Shown: positions 9,801 to 19,569, numbered from the stretch's first letter. The stretch: 64,000 bases of DNA from Bifidobacterium sp. ESL0790 (GCF_029395435.1 NZ_CP113915.1:1364001-1428000), one strand, 5' to 3'. Translations and numbers: made by a program. The notes: generated from the sequence alone by a model not told the origin.

Positions 9801-10141
9801 CCAAGCTCCTGCTCATCCTCATGGCCATGCTGCTCATCGGAGCCACCACCACCCTCCGCAACCGCCGCAACCACACCCTCCGCCTCGTCACCCCCACTGG
9901 CCACACCATGCCAATTTTCCATAACCTCACCACCAACGGCAAAACCACGAGTGGAACACCGACGCGCAACCATCACGCCAACCGCCACACAACGGACCAC
10001 CACGCCACAACCCACCAATCCAACGACCACCACTCCGTGGGCATGGGGGCCAACCCTTCATCGGCCTCCACTGCCCCATCGCACGCCAAGCTCCACCACG
10101 CCGCCAAACACACCGCCCACGGCCTCCGCCACACCAAGTAA
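6894..10141 (+). CDS. BspA-like DUF285-repeat surface protein 1 (frame-split at a poly-C tract, OFF phase)
   Basis: A predicted wall-anchored adhesin-like protein. Translation should begin at the ATG at 6894, preceded by AAGGGG seven bases upstream, and opens with a hydrophobic signal-like segment (MLNVVVSVLACAAMLAP). It then enters nine C (6995–7003) and stops at 7011 after 39 codons. The long frame is one base away; one extra C gives an uninterrupted 1,082-residue product. After a Ser/Pro/Thr linker come about ten 25-residue DUF285 repeats (pattern LDxSGWDTSxVTNMxxMF), then a C-terminal region with Ig-like modules, an IPLTGG sortase-type motif (about 9770), one membrane helix, basic residues and an unusual His-rich tail of about 90 residues. 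An in-frame TTG at 6878 would avoid the stop but loses the signal peptide and has no suitable ribosome binding site. Confidence 0.8.
6995..7003 (+). repeat. C9 homopolymer, candidate phase switch of locus 1
   Basis: Nine consecutive C between the signal peptide and the mature region. With nine C the frame reaches TAA at 7011–7013; with ten C it continues in the DUF285 frame to 10141. The tract falls inside the codons for a short Pro run, where length change is otherwise tolerable. Confidence 0.85.
8326..8443 (+). repeat. In-frame 78-bp direct repeat in the DUF285 region
   Basis: The 40-bp stretch from 8326 recurs perfectly at 8404. The 78-base offset equals 26 codons, one repeat plus one residue, so recombination between the copies would change repeat number without shifting frame. 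Confidence 0.75.
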
Positions 10142-10282
10142 TCACCACGCCCAACGCCACTAAACCGCGCCACAACTCTCACCACCACACAACTGACCCA
10201 CGCCGCAACTCGCCACCACACAGCCCAAACCCACCACGCCACGCAACTCACCGATAGAAAACGTCCACCCACAACCAAAAAC

Positions 10283-10372
10283 TATCGCTGACTCGCAATC
10301 AGCAATAGAAAACGTACATATGTGGACAGAAAGTATCACTGACACGCAATCAGCGGCAGGAAACGTACATAG
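10283..10372. repeat. Two-unit palindromic tandem array (family A)
   Basis: Two 51-bp units, with stems starting at 10283 and 10334, each carry an inverted repeat of form TATCGCTGA-loop-TCAGCGATA with changes. They lie between locus 1 and the convergent ATPase gene. Read on the minus strand each is a hairpin with a T-rich stretch after it. The same family has five units at 15551–15780. Confidence 0.75.
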
Positions 10373-10480
10373 ACGCGCGGAACAACAAAGATGACGGCAA
10401 AAGGTGGAGGCCGCCGAAGCCGAAGCCGGAACGCCAATCCGCCAATCTACCAATCCACCAACCCGCCACTCCGCCGTGAA

Positions 10481-11686
10481 TCATTCCTGCGGCTTGGCCT
10501 CCCGCCCAAGGTAATCCGGCGCGGTGACCAGGTTGAACTCGGCGAACGAGGACGACATCGACCCACGGTAGACGACCGCGCGATGCTCCGCGGGGATGCC
10601 CAGCTGTTGGCCGATGCCCGTCAGCGTCTTGGCGAACTTGCCGTGATAGGTCTCCGAGGCCTTGATCTCGAACATCCCCGGGTCCCCAGGGTCGGTGAGG
10701 TCGATCAGGTCCACCTCGCGCTTGTCCTCGTCGCGATAGAAGTACAGCTCCGGCTCCTGCCCCGCGTTCGTATAGCGTTTCACGGTCTCGGAGACGATGA
10801 GGTTCTCGAAAATGGCTCCCAGCATCGGATGCGTCAGCAACTGCCCCAAACTCCGGATCCTCAGCAGATGGCACAGCAGCCCGGTGTCGTAGAAGTAGAG
10901 TTTCGGGGTTTTCGTCAGCCTTTTGCCGGGGTTCCTGTGGTACGGCATCAACGGGAGGGCGATATAGCTCGATTCGAGGATCGACAGCCACGACTTCACC
11001 GTCCTCACATCCACGCCGACGTCACGCGCCATGTTGCTGTAATTGATGAGGTTGCCCACTTGTTGGGCGCACAGGCGAAGGAACGAGCCGAACGCGGAGA
11101 CGTTGCGCACGTCCAGATAGTCCGCCACGTCACGCGCGATATACGTGTTCTCATAGCTGGCGAAGAACGGAAGCCGCTCGATGTCCGAACCGTATAGCCG
11201 CGGATATCCGCCTCGCAGCATGAACGCGTCCACGTCGTCACGCCCGTCGCCGAAACGTATGCCGGCCCTGTCGAACGTCCTGTTTTCCAGCTCCGCGAAC
11301 GAGAAGGGCAACAGGCGCAGTATGCCGACCCTTCCCGCCAACGACTGGCGTATGCGTTTGAGGAGCAGGAAATTCTGCGAACCGGAAAGAATATACTGCC
11401 CCGCGGCCTGTGATTCGTCCGAGAAGACCTGGATGGAGGAAAACAGGCTCGGCACGTACTGGACCTCGTCGAGGATCAGCCTGCGGGGACGGTTGCGTAT
11501 GAACCCCACAGGGTCGTCCGACGCGATGGCACGGATGTTCTCGTCCTCGAGATTGATGTAATCGTAATCGGGAAAGGCCTCGCGTATCAACGTCGACTTG
11601 CCGCTCTGCCTGGGGCCGGTCAAGGAGATGACGGGAAACCATGTCGCCATCTTGCGAAGGCGCGCCTCAAGTTGCCGAGGAATCAT
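10481..11686 (-). CDS. AAA_14 / DUF4143 ATP-binding protein
   Basis: A 401-residue P-loop ATPase of the AAA_14 plus DUF4143 type, common in bifidobacteria, archaea and Bacteroidetes and of unknown role. Walker A GPRQSGKST is at residues 24–32 and Walker B LILDEVQ at about 70–76. The C-terminal DUF4143 domain (about 180–350) ends in a restriction-endonuclease-like core with EVDLID and FEIKAS, resembling the E-x-D…ExK nuclease signature. AAAGGA lies about eight bases before the ATG. The gene sits between two paralogous surface genes, opposite in strand, with a six-unit 23-bp repeat array just upstream. Whether it acts on its neighbours is not shown. Confidence 0.9.
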   Translation of the reverse strand: MIPRQLEARLRKMATWFPVISLTGPRQSGKSTLIREAFPDYDYINLEDENIRAIASDDPVGFIRNRPRRLILDEVQYVPSLFSSIQVFSDESQAAGQYILSGSQNFLLLKRIRQSLAGRVGILRLLPFSFAELENRTFDRAGIRFGDGRDDVDAFMLRGGYPRLYGSDIERLPFFASYENTYIARDVADYLDVRNVSAFGSFLRLCAQQVGNLINYSNMARDVGVDVRTVKSWLSILESSYIALPLMPYHRNPGKRLTKTPKLYFYDTGLLCHLLRIRSLGQLLTHPMLGAIFENLIVSETVKRYTNAGQEPELYFYRDEDKREVDLIDLTDPGDPGMFEIKASETYHGKFAKTLTGIGQQLGIPAEHRAVVYRGSMSSSFAEFNLVTAPDYLGREAKPQE

Positions 11687-11717
11687 CGTTCCCGTTCCTT
11701 TCTGCTACCGAATTACC

Positions 11718-11850
11718 GTAAATCATACATTAGGAATCTCCATAATCATACATTATAAAGTTCCCCAATCCAACATTAGACTTTTCCATAATCATACATT
11801 AGGAATATCCATAATCTGACATTAGACTTTCCATAATCATACATTAGGCT
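11718..11850. repeat. Six 22–23-bp tandem repeats upstream of the AAA_14 gene
   Basis: The motif AATCATACATTAG or a close variant starts at 11721, 11744, 11767, 11790, 11813 and 11835, giving spacings of 23, 23, 23, 23 and 22 bp. The copies face the ATPase start from 30 to 165 bp upstream. On the minus strand each copy contains TATGAT, a possible −10 hexamer. The spacing is close to two helical turns, which fits either a cooperative operator or a variable-number promoter repeat. Confidence 0.8.
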
Positions 11851-12165
11851 CTTCGAATTCATTGACGGCAATGGAGCCGCGCCAACTGATTGAGAACCAC
11901 GTGACGCACCAGCGTAATGTGCCAGCCACAGGGCGAGTAGCCATGGCACGAAGCCAGCGGTGGCGTCGGAGAGGAAGCGGCGAACGGCACCCGTGACGTT
12001 TCCGATATCGCGGATATCTGAAGTCACAGATTTCTGACGTCGCAAACCGTATGACACGCCGGGATAATAGGTCAAGACGACACGCGACCACAAGATTTTA
12101 GGTCATACGAATTGGCTGAATCTGGCGGTTTCGTCGGACGAATCATCATCAGAACACAAGATTAA
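11851..12165. other. Intergenic stretch without a recognised gene
   Basis: Between the 23-bp repeats and the locus 2 promoter. Minus-strand reading frames of 84–105 codons cross it, but their ends are translations of the tandem repeats, and no start signal, domain or composition supports them. A decayed gene cannot be excluded. Confidence 0.4.
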
Positions 12166-12194
12166 TTAGACTGTGGTCACTCGGACGTTATAAT
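12166..12194 (+). promoter_or_regulatory. Promoter of surface-protein locus 2
   Basis: TTAGAC (12166–12171), a 17-bp spacer and TATAAT (12189–12194), a near copy of the locus 1 promoter with one spacer change. The leader of about 100 nt and the AAGGGG ribosome binding site are also duplicated. Confidence 0.75.
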
Positions 12195-12299
12195 ATTGAC
12201 CCATCTTCGGCAATGCGACACGCTCGCGCGCGGCCTTTCCTGGGTTGCGCCTGTGATGCGGTCGTGGGGCTTGGAACGGTGTCTTGAAGGGGTTATCCG

Positions 12300-15200
12300 A
12301 TGTTGAACGTGGTGGTGTCCGTCCTCGCGTGCGCGGCGATGCTCGCGCCCCTCACAGGCAACCTATCGAATGTGGACAACCAAAAAAGCACCGAGATCGA
12401 CCCCCCCCCGCAGTCCTGACGACCAATTCTTATCACAACTCACCAACCCAAACTAATCACTTCTCATCTTTATCTTTACCGTCGCTCTCATCGTTGTTGA
12501 ATCATGACACTTCGTCACATTCGTCCGCAAACTCACGTCACGACCACAAAACCGATTCGAAGCACCGCAGCTCCACACCCTCAGATTCTGGCAGTTCGAC
12601 GCATTCCGATTTCCGCGGCTCCACACGTTCCGATCGTCAAGGCACACGCTCAGGCTCGATCCACGAGACCTCATTCATCCAGTCTCCGAAAAAGACGCAG
12701 GCCGCCAAACCACCGGCCGTAATCCACCAAGCGAATCCGGCCGGGCAACCGCAGGTGGGCCCGCAGGGCTCGTGCACGCCGACCACGGCGACCTGGCAGG
12801 GCAGCGCGCACGGCGGCCCCTCCGGCGATTACATCGACTGGACCATCGACTCCGCCTGCAACATGACCGTCACCGGCGGAACACTCAGCCAAAACTACGA
12901 TTCGACAAAACTCCCCTGGCAGGAAAACGGCTACAAAACCAAAGTCACCTCGTTAACCATTGACGGCCTGGTTTTGCAACCCGGGTTCACCAGCCTATAT
13001 ACATGGTGCTCCCAGATGAGAGCCCTCACGTCATTCTCCGCTCCGAATCTTGACGTCAGCCGCATCGTCAGCATGAATTCCATGTTCGACTATTGTCCCG
13101 CTCTCTCAAACGTGGATATGAGTGGCTGGCACACAGACAGCCTTATCGACCTCTTCGCCGCATTTAGAGAATGTCACAGCCTAAAAAGTCTCAACTTGTC
13201 AGGCTGGAACACCAGCCACGTCACCAACATGAGCGCCATATTCTATATGTCGGGAATCACGAATTTGAGTCTGGGAGGGTGGAACATCACCAGCGTCACC
13301 AACGCACAATACTTCTCCAGCGGTGGAACAACCACGCTGAAGATGGACCATTGGACCACCAACCAGACCACCATCAGCCTGATTCCCGCGATGATCAAGA
13401 CATCCGCCGCCGTGAACGTGGACCTCTCCTATCTGGACACGGGCGACGCGACCAGCATGGCCAACCTGTTCACGGACTCCTCCGTGGGCACCACCGTCAC
13501 CCACTACAACCTGACCGGCTGGAACCTGCCCCACGTGACCGACCTCAGCGGGCTCTTCTCTTTCAACAGCAAAGTCACCGACATCAAGATGGATCATTGG
13601 ACCATGGACGGCAACCCCATCACCATGGATGGAATGTTCTATTATTGTATAAACCTGTCCAATCTGACCACAGTGGGATTGGGCACCTCCAACGTCACCG
13701 ACATGAGTCAGATGTTCGCCGGGGATGCCGCCCTGACCACGCTTAACGTCAGCGGGTGGGACACCAGCAAGGTCACCACCATGAACGAGACGTTTTACGC
13801 CGATATAGCCCTGACCACACTTGACGTCAGCAATTGGGACACCGGCAACGTCACCACCATGTTCGCGATGTTCAACGAGGATGCCACCCTGACCACACTT
13901 GACGTCAGCGGATGGGACACCAGTAGCCTTGCCAATGCAAGCAGCATGTTCGATCGCATGTCCTCGCTCACCAGCCTTGACCTGAGCAGTTGGACGACCC
14001 CTCAACTCACCAATACGAGCAAGATGTTCAGAAACGCCTCCTCGCTCGCCACCCTCGACCTGAGCGGCTGGAACACGAATGGCGTGACCGATACGACCGA
14101 CATGTTCAGTAACACCAGCCTGCAACGCATCCGTTTGGGCGCGAACACGGGTAAACTCGACCAGCAGATCCGTCAGTCGGTCTTCCCCGCAAGCCCTGTC
14201 AAGACCATCTCTGTGGAAGGCGCGCTGCAGCCGACGACATTCCCCGACGGGTCCACCACCTACGCCCTGCCCCAATTCCAGTCCGACAGCATCCCCGCCG
14301 ACGCGTTCACCACCGCGGTGACCCAGCCGACGTGGTTCGGCGTCGCCAAAATAGGCATTCAGTACACGCACGGCGACGGGACCGTGGGCGACTACCCGCA
14401 TCCCTGCCTCGACTGGACCGGGGCCGGGACCTGCACCGTGGCCAGGTCAACCGGGCTGACAGGCTCAGCGAACAGGCGTCTCAGCTGGATCGACACCGGC
14501 AACACCGCCCACATCCCCGGCGACACCCTCACCCAGGACGGGTTCCTGACCGTGACCCCCCAATGGAACCCCATGCCCATCCCGAACGTTGACTCGGTCA
14601 CCTGGCCGCACGACATGGGTGGCGGGTCCAAAAGCATCCGGGCCACCGGCACCGCCTCGGACCTGCGTGGCGACGACACCATTCCCGTACGGTTCACCTG
14701 GACCGACTCGACCGGCACCGAACAACACATGGACGCCGAAGCCGACATCGACGGCAGCAACTGGACCGCAGACCTTACCGACGCGCCCAGCCTGGCGAGT
14801 ATGGAGGCCGCCGACCAGATAGGAACCGGCACCAAGGTGACCGTCACCGCTAGAGTGAAGGACGCGGGCGGTCCCCTCGGCTACTGGTCCACCGGCAAGG
14901 ACGGCAACGTGGACATGGTCGCGCCCGCCGTGGCCGACGCGTACGCAGCGCCAGCCGGGGCCGGCGGCGTGGCCATGAGCTCAGACCGGTCTCAGGCCGT
15001 CGCCGAGCCCGGCGACACGCTGACCATCAGCTGGCTCGACAACACCAACACCCCCATCAGCTGGCCCGACGGCGGAGGCACCACCACGACGCTCACCGTC
15101 ACCGCCGGCCCCGGAGGCCACTTCACCGCCACCAAGCCAATCGCCGTCACCGGAGCCAAGAAGGTCCAATACGTGTTGAGTGACGGGCTCAACACCAGCG

Positions 15201-15559
15201 AGCCCTTCACCAAGAAGATCACCGACCCCATCACCGCCATCCCGCTCACCGGCGGCCCGGCCGAACTCTGGTCCAAACTCCTGCTCATCCTGCTCGCCGT
15301 GACGCTCATCGGGCTCACCACCCTGCTGCGCAACCGCCGCAACCACGGCCTCCGCCTGGTCACCCCCCACCGGCCGCATCAGGCCGGCGCCCCACGGCTT
15401 CACCACCACCAACCACCACGCCGCCAAACACACTGGTCGAGGTCCACGCCACACCAAGTAGACAACTCACCACCACGCCACAACTCACCACCACAACACT
15501 CAAACCCGCCACACCTCACCGATAGAAAACATCCACCCACAACCAAAAACTATCGCTGA
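12300..15559 (+). CDS. BspA-like DUF285-repeat surface protein 2 (frame-split at a poly-C tract, OFF phase)
   Basis: Paralogue of locus 1. The ATG at 12300 starts the signal segment MLNVVVSVLACAAMLAPLTG, which runs into nine C (12401–12409) and TGA at 12417 after 39 codons. The repeat frame is one base off; a tenth C gives 1,086 residues. The DUF285 core has diverged from locus 1, while the first 140 bp and the C-terminal third are nearly identical. An IPLTGG motif, membrane helix and RNRRNH follow. The tail differs because a C6 run (15363–15368) replaces the C5 of locus 1; with C5 the tail would end in RHTK and stop at a TAG near 15458, as in locus 1. Instead it runs on and stops inside the first hairpin of the downstream array. 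Confidence 0.8.
12401..12409 (+). repeat. C9 homopolymer, candidate phase switch of locus 2
   Basis: Nine C, same context and phase as at locus 1. Nine C lead to TGA at 12417–12419; ten C open the frame to 15559. Confidence 0.85.
15363..15368 (+). repeat. C6 run shifting the cytoplasmic tail of locus 2
   Basis: Locus 1 has C5 at the matching place (9891–9895). Removing one C from locus 2 restores a tail homologous to that of locus 1, with AAKHT…RHTK before a stop. The change lies downstream of the membrane anchor and affects only the cytoplasmic end. Confidence 0.75.
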
Positions 15560-15780
15560 CGAGCGCTCAGCAATAGAAAACGTACATCAGTGAACAAAAA
15601 GTATCACTGACAGTGACCTCAGCGATAGGAAACGTACATAAATGAACAAAAACTATCGCTGACACGCAATCAGCGATAGAAAACACACATCAGAGGACAA
15701 AAAGTATCACTGACGCGCAATCAACGACAGGAAATGTACATCAGTGGACAAAAAGTATCGCTGACTTGCGATCAGCGATA
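15551..15780. repeat. Five-unit palindromic tandem array (family A)
   Basis: Stems begin at 15551, 15602, 15654, 15705 and 15756, a period of 51–52 bp. The consensus is TATCGCTGA, a 6–9 nt loop, and TCAGCGATA. On the minus strand the hairpin is followed by a T-run of up to five, terminator-like. Stem changes nearly all read as G·U pairs on the minus-strand RNA and as A/C mismatches on the plus strand. The array lies in the convergent gap between locus 2 and the ABC importer. Confidence 0.8.
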
Positions 15781-15852
15781 GGAAACATGCATAGGGGCAC
15801 GAAACGACCGCTGGAGGGCCAGCGCCGTCAGCACAACAACAACGGCATAACA

Positions 15853-15892
15853 AAGATGGCGGCCACCGAAATGCTCCGATGACCGCCATCTT
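15853..15892. terminator. Hairpin between locus 2 and the ABC operon
   Basis: AAGATGGCGG (15853–15862) pairs perfectly with CCGCCATCTT (15883–15892). It lies 22 bases beyond the permease stop and is probably the operon terminator, possibly bidirectional. Confidence 0.65.
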
Positions 15893-15913
15893 CAACGGTG
15901 ACGCGCGTGCGGG

Positions 15914-17155
15914 CTACTCGTCCTTGCGCTCAGCCTCGCCCTCGTTTCCGCGGGTTCCAGCCTTGCCAGACTTGTCGTTCTTGCCGGCCTCACCACTGGC
16001 CTTGCCAGCCTTGCCGGCTCCGTCCGGTCCCTTCTCCCCGTGCGCATGCGTATGCGAGTGGGAATGCGTGTGCAGGTTCGGGCGCGGGATCTCGTGGCGC
16101 TCGGGCTCACGCTCGCTGTCGGGCTGGGTGGAATCGTAGCCCTGCTCGTAGCGGGTCTGCCTCCAGTGGTGGACCGAGGCGTTGGTGCCGCGATGGTGCA
16201 CGTGGTACTGGCGCGGCACGCCGCCGTAACGGTCCTCGTCCACCTCCTTGGCCACCGCGATCTGGTTGACGTTCGAGGCGTCCATGATCGCGATCGGGGC
16301 GACGGGCTCGGGCTCGGCGGGCGCGGCGGTGCGGGCCTGCATGCGGCTCGGCAGCCATTCCGCGAGCTTGGAGAGCAGCCAGCAGACGATGAAGTAGACC
16401 ACGCCTGCCGCCACCAGGGTCTGCAGGATGTTGAAGTACATCGAGCCCAGGCGGCGCGATTCCTGCAAGAGGTCGGTATACATGATGATCGAGCCGAGCG
16501 CCGTGTCCTTCAGCACGACGACCAGCTGGGTCACCGCGGCCGGCAGCATCGCGTAGACGGCCTGCGGCACCTCGATCTGCATCAGCGACTGCGTGGTCGT
16601 CAGGCCAAGCGCCAACGACGCCTCGCGCTGGCCGCCGGGCAGGTTGCCGACGCCGCTTCGCACGAGCTCGGCCACCACGGACCCGTTGTAGAGGATCAGC
16701 CCCAGCACCACGGCCCAGTAGGCGGCGCTCTGGATGCCCGCGAACGAGAAGAAGCGCCAGAAGAAAATCATGAACATCAGCACCGGCACGGCGCGGCAGA
16801 ACTCGACAATCACGCCGGAGACGCCACGCAGCAGGGTGTTGGGCAGCAGGCGCCCGATGCCGAAGACCAGGCCGAAAAGCACCGATCCGATCACCGCGAG
16901 CACGGCGGCCTTGAGCGTCATCAAAAGGCCCGGCAGATAGAAGTCGGTCCACGCCTCGCCGTCCAGCGCCGGCTTCCACAGCTGCCAGTCAAGCTGGTTC
17001 TCGCCCTGCGGCGGGTTGTGCAGGCGCATGAGGATGAGCACCACCACGATGGCGACGATGATGCCGCCGATCCAGTTGGCGATGCGGATGTTGCGTTTGC
17101 CCTTGGGGCCCGGCTCGTCGAAAAGCAGCGAGCTTTCATTCGTGTTCTTGGCCAT
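15914..17155 (-). CDS. gluD: Amino-acid (glutamate-type) ABC transporter permease, GluD-like
   Basis: Second permease of a polar amino-acid importer of the HisM/GluD family. Membrane helices fill residues about 25–285, with the EAA loop REASLALGLTTTQSLMQIEVPQA for contact with the ATPase. GAGGAGG lies five to eight bases before the ATG, and the gene starts three bases after gluC. At 413 aa it is about 100–130 residues longer than usual. The extra C-terminus is charged and contains HTHSHSHTHAHGEKG, a metal-binding-like His cluster, followed by a Gly/Lys/Glu-rich tail. Substrate assignment as glutamate or similar rests on operon order and similarity to GluABCD. Confidence 0.82.
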   Translation of the reverse strand: MAKNTNESSLLFDEPGPKGKRNIRIANWIGGIIVAIVVVLILMRLHNPPQGENQLDWQLWKPALDGEAWTDFYLPGLLMTLKAAVLAVIGSVLFGLVFGIGRLLPNTLLRGVSGVIVEFCRAVPVLMFMIFFWRFFSFAGIQSAAYWAVVLGLILYNGSVVAELVRSGVGNLPGGQREASLALGLTTTQSLMQIEVPQAVYAMLPAAVTQLVVVLKDTALGSIIMYTDLLQESRRLGSMYFNILQTLVAAGVVYFIVCWLLSKLAEWLPSRMQARTAAPAEPEPVAPIAIMDASNVNQIAVAKEVDEDRYGGVPRQYHVHHRGTNASVHHWRQTRYEQGYDSTQPDSEREPERHEIPRPNLHTHSHSHTHAHGEKGPDGAGKAGKASGEAGKNDKSGKAGTRGNEGEAERKDE

Positions 17156-17158
17156 GGC

Positions 17159-17836
17159 TTACCTCCTCACCGCGAGCTTGTTGGAAAGGAATGTGGTCAG
17201 CGCCCCGATGGGGATGATCAGGATGACGTAGCCGAACGCGAAGATCAGGAAGATGCCGACGATGGAGTTCGCGTGGAACTCGATCATCTCGCTCATCAGG
17301 CTCGAGGTCTCGGTGGCCACGGACGCGGCGGCCGCGACGGTCGAGTTCTTGAGCAGCGCGATAAGCGTGTTGCCCAGTGGGGCGACCGAGCCGCGGAAGG
17401 CCTGCGGCAGGATGATCTGCGTGGCCGACTGCATGAAGTTCAGCCCCAGCGCGCGGGCGGCCTCGGCCTGGCCCAGCGGCACCGTGTTGATGCCGGAACG
17501 CAGCGACTCGCAGACGAACGCCGCGGTGTAGAGCGAAAGCCCGGTGACCGCCAGCCAGAAGAAGTTGGTGGCGAAGGTGTCGGAGAAGGTCAGCTTGAGC
17601 TGCGCGAAGGCGCCGAGGACCATGAAGACCATGATGATGGTCAGCGGCATGTTCTTGAAGAACTCCACATAGCCGCCCGCCACCGTGCGCAGCGACGAGA
17701 TCGGCGAGATGCGCATCATCAGCAGGATCACGCCGAGAATCAGCGAGAAGAGGGCCGACCAGAGCGTCAGCTCGATGTTGACCAGGAACGCGCCGGGCAC
17801 GTTGTACTGGGTGAATAATTGCAGGAAATCACTCAT
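17159..17836 (-). CDS. gluC: Amino-acid (glutamate-type) ABC transporter permease, GluC-like
   Basis: First permease of the importer, 225 aa with about five membrane helices. The EAA-loop signature (EAARALGLNFMQSATQIILPQA) lies near the middle. The start is the ATG with complement 17834–17836, which overlaps the stop of the binding-protein gene by four bases, indicating translational coupling. Reading further upstream in this frame only adds arginine-rich sequence antisense in character, so the longer frame is not used. Confidence 0.85.
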   Translation of the reverse strand: MSDFLQLFTQYNVPGAFLVNIELTLWSALFSLILGVILLMMRISPISSLRTVAGGYVEFFKNMPLTIIMVFMVLGAFAQLKLTFSDTFATNFFWLAVTGLSLYTAAFVCESLRSGINTVPLGQAEAARALGLNFMQSATQIILPQAFRGSVAPLGNTLIALLKNSTVAAAASVATETSSLMSEMIEFHANSIVGIFLIFAFGYVILIIPIGALTTFLSNKLAVRR

Positions 17837-18771
17837 TTGCTCACCCCCGTCTTGCCAAGGTCCGGCGTGGGCGGGTTGTATTTCATGTTCGGCTTGTATG
17901 TGACGCCACGGGTGTTGTCGTTGATGTAGCGCTGCCAGGAGCCATCCTTCTCCATCTGGGCGATGGCCTTGTCGATCCTCTTGGTGAACTTCACGTTGCC
18001 CTTTTTGACGCCCACGCCGTAATACTCCTGCGTGAAAGGTTTGCCGATCAGGCGCAGCTTGCCGCGCGCGTTCGAAGCGAGGCCGGCGAGGATGATGTCG
18101 TCGGTGGTCACCGCGTCGACGATGCCGCTGAAGAGGGCCGTCGCGCATTCCGCGTAGCCGGGCTGCTCCATCAGCTGCACCTTGGAGGCGAACTTCTGCT
18201 TGACCACCTCGGCCGACGTGGAGCCGGTCACGGAGCAGAGGCGCTTGCCGTTGAGGCTGTCGGGGCCGGTGATGTCGCGGTCGTCCTTGCGGACCATGAG
18301 GTCCTGCCCGGCCACGAAATACGGGCCGGCGAAGCTCACGGCCTTCTTGCGCTCGTCGGTGATGGAGTAGCTGGCGACGATCATGTCGACGTCACCGTTC
18401 TGCAGCATGGCCTCGCGCTGCTTGCTCGGCGCCTCCTTCCAGACGATCTGGTCGTCGGAATAGCCGAGTTTGCGGGCGATGTAGCGGGCCACGTCCACGT
18501 CGAAGCCGACGTAGGTGCCAGACTTCTTGAAGCCGACGCCCGGCTGGTCGAATTTGATGCCGATGCGGATCTTGCCCGCCTCGTTGCTCGAGCCGCACGC
18601 CGCCACGGTGAACAGGCAGGCCACGGCGCAGAAGGCCGCGAGGATGCGGCGCCAGATGCGGGCGGCGGGGTTGGCGTGCGCGGCGCGGCCACCGCGGGCA
18701 CCCTGGGCGCTGGCACTGGTCCGGCCGTGCGATAGGTCGCCGCGCATGGCATGGTTGGTAAATCTCGTCAT
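17833..18771 (-). CDS. gluB: Extracellular solute-binding lipoprotein of amino-acid ABC importer, GluB-like
   Basis: Family 3 solute-binding protein, tethered to the membrane outside the cell. The signal peptide ends in a lipobox (FTVAAC), with the lipidated Cys at about residue 59. The mature part has the hallmark GFDVDVARYIARKLG and later VDMIVASYSITDERKKAVSFAGPY of polar amino-acid binders. AAGGA sits nine bases before the ATG at 18771; an ATG at 18777 is the alternative. It lies second in the operon after the ATPase gene, 24 bases downstream. Confidence 0.87.
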   Translation of the reverse strand: MTRFTNHAMRGDLSHGRTSASAQGARGGRAAHANPAARIWRRILAAFCAVACLFTVAACGSSNEAGKIRIGIKFDQPGVGFKKSGTYVGFDVDVARYIARKLGYSDDQIVWKEAPSKQREAMLQNGDVDMIVASYSITDERKKAVSFAGPYFVAGQDLMVRKDDRDITGPDSLNGKRLCSVTGSTSAEVVKQKFASKVQLMEQPGYAECATALFSGIVDAVTTDDIILAGLASNARGKLRLIGKPFTQEYYGVGVKKGNVKFTKRIDKAIAQMEKDGSWQRYINDNTRGVTYKPNMKYNPPTPDLGKTGVSK

Positions 18772-18795
18772 AAACATGCTTCCTTGCCTCGGCCG

Positions 18796-19569
<774 letters not shown>

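Noticed and set aside
11776..12093. 105-codon minus-strand gene
   Set aside because: Its end is the tandem repeat in translation (repeated LMYDYGK); no family match.
17159..18148. 329-codon version of the permease
   Set aside because: The first 104 codons overlap the binding-protein gene in another frame and are Arg/His-rich; the ATG at 17836 fits the operon overlap.
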